Source of the DNA: Chloroflexota bacterium
Lineage (GTDB): Bacteria > Chloroflexota > Anaerolineae > B4-G1
DNA: 7,569 bases
NCBI GenBank assembly: GCA_024232355.1
Contig: JAAEPW010000110.1
Location: 1 to 7,569 of the forward strand
Direction of reading: 5' to 3'
How positions within the stretch are numbered: the stretch's first letter is position 1; every line of letters begins with the position of its first letter. Below are positions 5,974-7,569 of this stretch, one piece after another. The notes beneath the pieces were generated by a model. It had not been told where the DNA came from. It saw only the letters and a list, made by a program, of their open reading frames with translations, and did not search any database. A program made the translations under genes and the position numbers.

Positions 5974-7239
5974 CTACGTTGTTGACGTCGAGACGTACCA
6001 TGCGGCTACCCAACCGCGCTTCCCATCCTTTGTCTCCACGTAAAGCCACTCGCCGTGTTGTCCCACCAATGGTTTGGCGCGATCCACACCATCGTGAATC
6101 TTGAGCGGCGAGTTGTGTGGAACACGTGTAACGAGATCTCCGCTCGTGTCGGGCCGGTTGCGCATGTTCATATCCTCGGTGGGATACACCGTCAGCGACT
6201 CTACAGCCGCACCAGGCTGAATCTGCACATACCAGGCAGCAACATAGCTTTCGCTCCCATCAGCGAGGCGCACTTGTAACCAGTCTCCCCGGTCACCGAT
6301 ATTTGCCTTTGCTTCCTCCAAATCACCAATGACAACGAGTGCTTCGTCGGGCAGGGCAACGGCTATGCGGGCCGTATTGGCAGCAGGACCCTCACGCACG
6401 TTCAGCGGTTCGGTAGCGTAAACGACCAAATCACCGGCCGGGGCTGGTTTGGACTCGGGCTTCTTTTCCGTAGGTTTCGGCGTGGGCGTAGGTGTCGGCT
6501 CAGGTGCTGGCTCAGTCACCTGTTCAGGTGTCGGCGCAGCAGCAGCTTTCACTTGAGCATACCAGGCAGCCACGTATCCATCCGTCCCATCGGCGCGCCG
6601 GGCTGGTATCCACTCCCCAGATTGGCCCACTTTGGCTTTGGCAGCCTTGGCGTCGCCCAGCACGGTGAGCGCTTCACCAGACTCTAGCCACGCCACTTCT
6701 GCAGAGGCAGTCGTAGGGCCACCACGCATCCGCACCTTGTCGGTGGTATAGATGGTGAGATCACTGGGCTCCAGCGGTTTGCTCTCTACGGGGGGATGAC
6801 CTTCCAGGTAAGGCCAGGGGTCCACGATGTTTTTCGGATAACCTGAAGTACTGGCACCGATCAACTTGAGCGTAAAATGCAAATGCGGGCCAAAAGAGTG
6901 ACCCGTGTTGCCGGATAAACCAAGCACCTCGCCAGCCTTTACCGACTGCCCCTTGGAGACCAGCGCCTTGGACATGTGCGCATAGATGGTGTGATACTCA
7001 CGCCCACCAAACAGATGTCGGACGCGCACGTGAATGCCGTACGCGCTATTGTCCGGTCGGACGTCAAACACCTCGCCATCCGCGCAAGAATAGATGTTTT
7101 CCCCAACGGGAAGTCCAAAGTCAACCCCTTCGTGACCCGCTTGCCCAAATTTTTTATAGACATCGGGATTCTCGCCAAAATATTGGGTAACACGGAATTT
7201 AGAGTCCACAGGACGTGCTAACTTGAATTGATCAGCCAC
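5974..7239 (-). CDS. M23 peptidoglycan endopeptidase with three SH3b domains
   Basis: A 421-residue LytM/M23 zinc endopeptidase, expected to cut peptide cross-bridges in peptidoglycan. All catalytic elements are present: GHEGVD (ligands H36 and D40), YAHM (H88) and GPHLHF (H119 and H121). Three bacterial SH3 domains follow at about 161-230, 271-341 and 349-418, each with an MR/VR(x)GP-like turn and a closing VAAWY. They probably bind the cell wall. A Pro/Thr/Glu/Lys linker (235-268) separates the first from the other two. The start is GTG at 7239, chosen because GGAGGT lies five bases upstream and there is no in-frame ATG there. No signal peptide or membrane helix is seen: the protein begins MADQFKLARP, directly in the catalytic domain. 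That is unusual for a wall hydrolase. Release by lysis, a non-classical export route, or a phage-lysin ancestry are possible, but no phage gene is nearby. Confidence 0.92.
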   Translation of the reverse strand: MADQFKLARPVDSKFRVTQYFGENPDVYKKFGQAGHEGVDFGLPVGENIYSCADGEVFDVRPDNSAYGIHVRVRHLFGGREYHTIYAHMSKALVSKGQSVKAGEVLGLSGNTGHSFGPHLHFTLKLIGASTSGYPKNIVDPWPYLEGHPPVESKPLEPSDLTIYTTDKVRMRGGPTTASAEVAWLESGEALTVLGDAKAAKAKVGQSGEWIPARRADGTDGYVAAWYAQVKAAAAPTPEQVTEPAPEPTPTPTPKPTEKKPESKPAPAGDLVVYATEPLNVREGPAANTARIAVALPDEALVVIGDLEEAKANIGDRGDWLQVRLADGSESYVAAWYVQIQPGAAVESLTVYPTEDMNMRNRPDTSGDLVTRVPHNSPLKIHDGVDRAKPLVGQHGEWLYVETKDGKRGWVAAWYVSTSTT

Positions 7240-7301
7240 AATATACCTCCTTATTCTTTGACCTTGTGTGAGATTTTTTGTTTATCGAGATCTATTTGAT
7301 G

Positions 7302-7329
7302 ATTATACTTGTCCCTTACAACCTGTCAA
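7302..7329 (-). promoter_or_regulatory. Consensus sigma-70 promoter of the M23 gene
   Basis: On the minus strand a perfect TTGACA (7329-7324) and a perfect TATAAT (7307-7302) are 16 bp apart, predicting a start near 7295 and a leader of about 55 bases ending in AAGGAGGT. This is the strongest promoter in the window and suggests high, largely unregulated expression. Confidence 0.75.
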
Positions 7330-7399
7330 ATTTGCGTTGACTCTATACAAGTTTCAGGAAAGTGTTACGCAATAACAATCTCAACCCCTGGATGGCTAT

Positions 7400-7441
7400 T
7401 TGACAATAAAGCAAAACGAGGTTAACTTGAGAAAAACGAGG
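7400..7441 (+). promoter_or_regulatory. Possible promoter and repeats of the divergent gene
   Basis: A perfect TTGACA (7400-7405) is followed at 16-17 bp only by weak -10 hexamers (TTAACT or TAACTT, 7422-7428). Two exact copies of AAAACGAGG (7413-7421 and 7433-7441) lie 20 bp apart, about two helical turns, over and after the -10 position, where a regulator could bind. It would serve the gene starting at 7471. Confidence 0.35.
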
Positions 7442-7470
7442 AAAGCGAAAGCAGAAAAGGGAGAGAGGAA

Positions 7471-7569
7471 ATGAAGAGAGCAGCGCATCGTCCACGGCGA
7501 AAGTATCCAGAAGCGCCAATACATCGGAGCAAAGTAAGATTGGAAAGGTGTCCGTTCTGTGAGAGTCAC
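7471..7569 (+). CDS. 5' end of a basic, zinc-ribbon-like protein, cut by the window edge
   Basis: ATG at 7471 opens a frame of 33 codons without a stop to the window end; the frame is closed upstream by a TAA at 7423-7425. Purine-rich GGGAGAGAGGAA precedes the ATG and supplies a ribosome site. The product starts MKRAAHRPRRKYPEAP, is very basic, and ends in RLERCPFCESH, where CPFC looks like the first half of a zinc ribbon or zinc knuckle. Such N-terminal CPxC motifs occur in several transposase families and in small nucleic-acid-binding proteins. The visible part cannot decide between them. It is transcribed divergently from the M23 gene. Confidence 0.5.
   Translation, partial: MKRAAHRPRRKYPEAPIHRSKVRLERCPFCESH

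Overview
The window looks like a piece of a moderately GC-rich bacterial chromosome, most plausibly from Chloroflexota (Anaerolineae-like). That is an inference. It rests on Pro/Thr-rich cell-envelope linkers, SH3b domains ending in a repeated VAAWY motif, a protein of the family usually labelled quinate 5-dehydrogenase, and an M1 peptidase paired with a polytopic membrane protein. No RNA gene, phage gene or CRISPR array is visible.

Layout. Positions 1-37 hold the first 12 codons of a minus-strand gene that leaves the window, preceded by an ideal ribosome binding site. Positions 171-2935 (minus) are a two-gene operon: a secreted or surface M1 zinc metallopeptidase and, overlapping it by one base (TAATG), a membrane protein with about six helices. 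Only 20 bp separate the peptidase from a divergent gene at 2956 (plus), whose promoter lies inside the peptidase's signal-peptide codons. Next comes a plus-strand, envelope-anchored C39-like cysteine peptidase with TPR-like repeats. It probably starts at 3966 on a leaderless message. An intergenic stretch of about 390 bp follows (5238-5625). After it is a 49-residue single-helix membrane peptide (5626-5775) with a perfect Shine-Dalgarno. A convergent terminator zone (about 5780-5950) separates this from a minus-strand M23 endopeptidase with three SH3b domains (5974-7239). That gene has a consensus sigma-70 promoter. Divergent from it, another gene starts at 7471 and runs off the right edge; its visible part ends in a CxxC zinc-ribbon-like motif.

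The most unusual item is the intergenic stretch at 5238-5490. Its ends are a 12-bp perfect inverted repeat (15 of 16 with extension). Inside are four related palindromic boxes of the form CCCC-(N)TATATG(N)-GGGG placed almost symmetrically about the centre, and the innermost arms also pair. It reads as a diverged long inverted repeat: a MITE-like element, or a multi-site operator or RNA hairpin locus. It lies between the C39 gene and the small membrane peptide.

Functionally the window is mainly cell-envelope biology: a surface aminopeptidase-like enzyme, a membrane-tethered cysteine peptidase, a peptidoglycan hydrolase and a small membrane peptide. Apart from the two-gene operon, nothing in the sequence proves that they work together.
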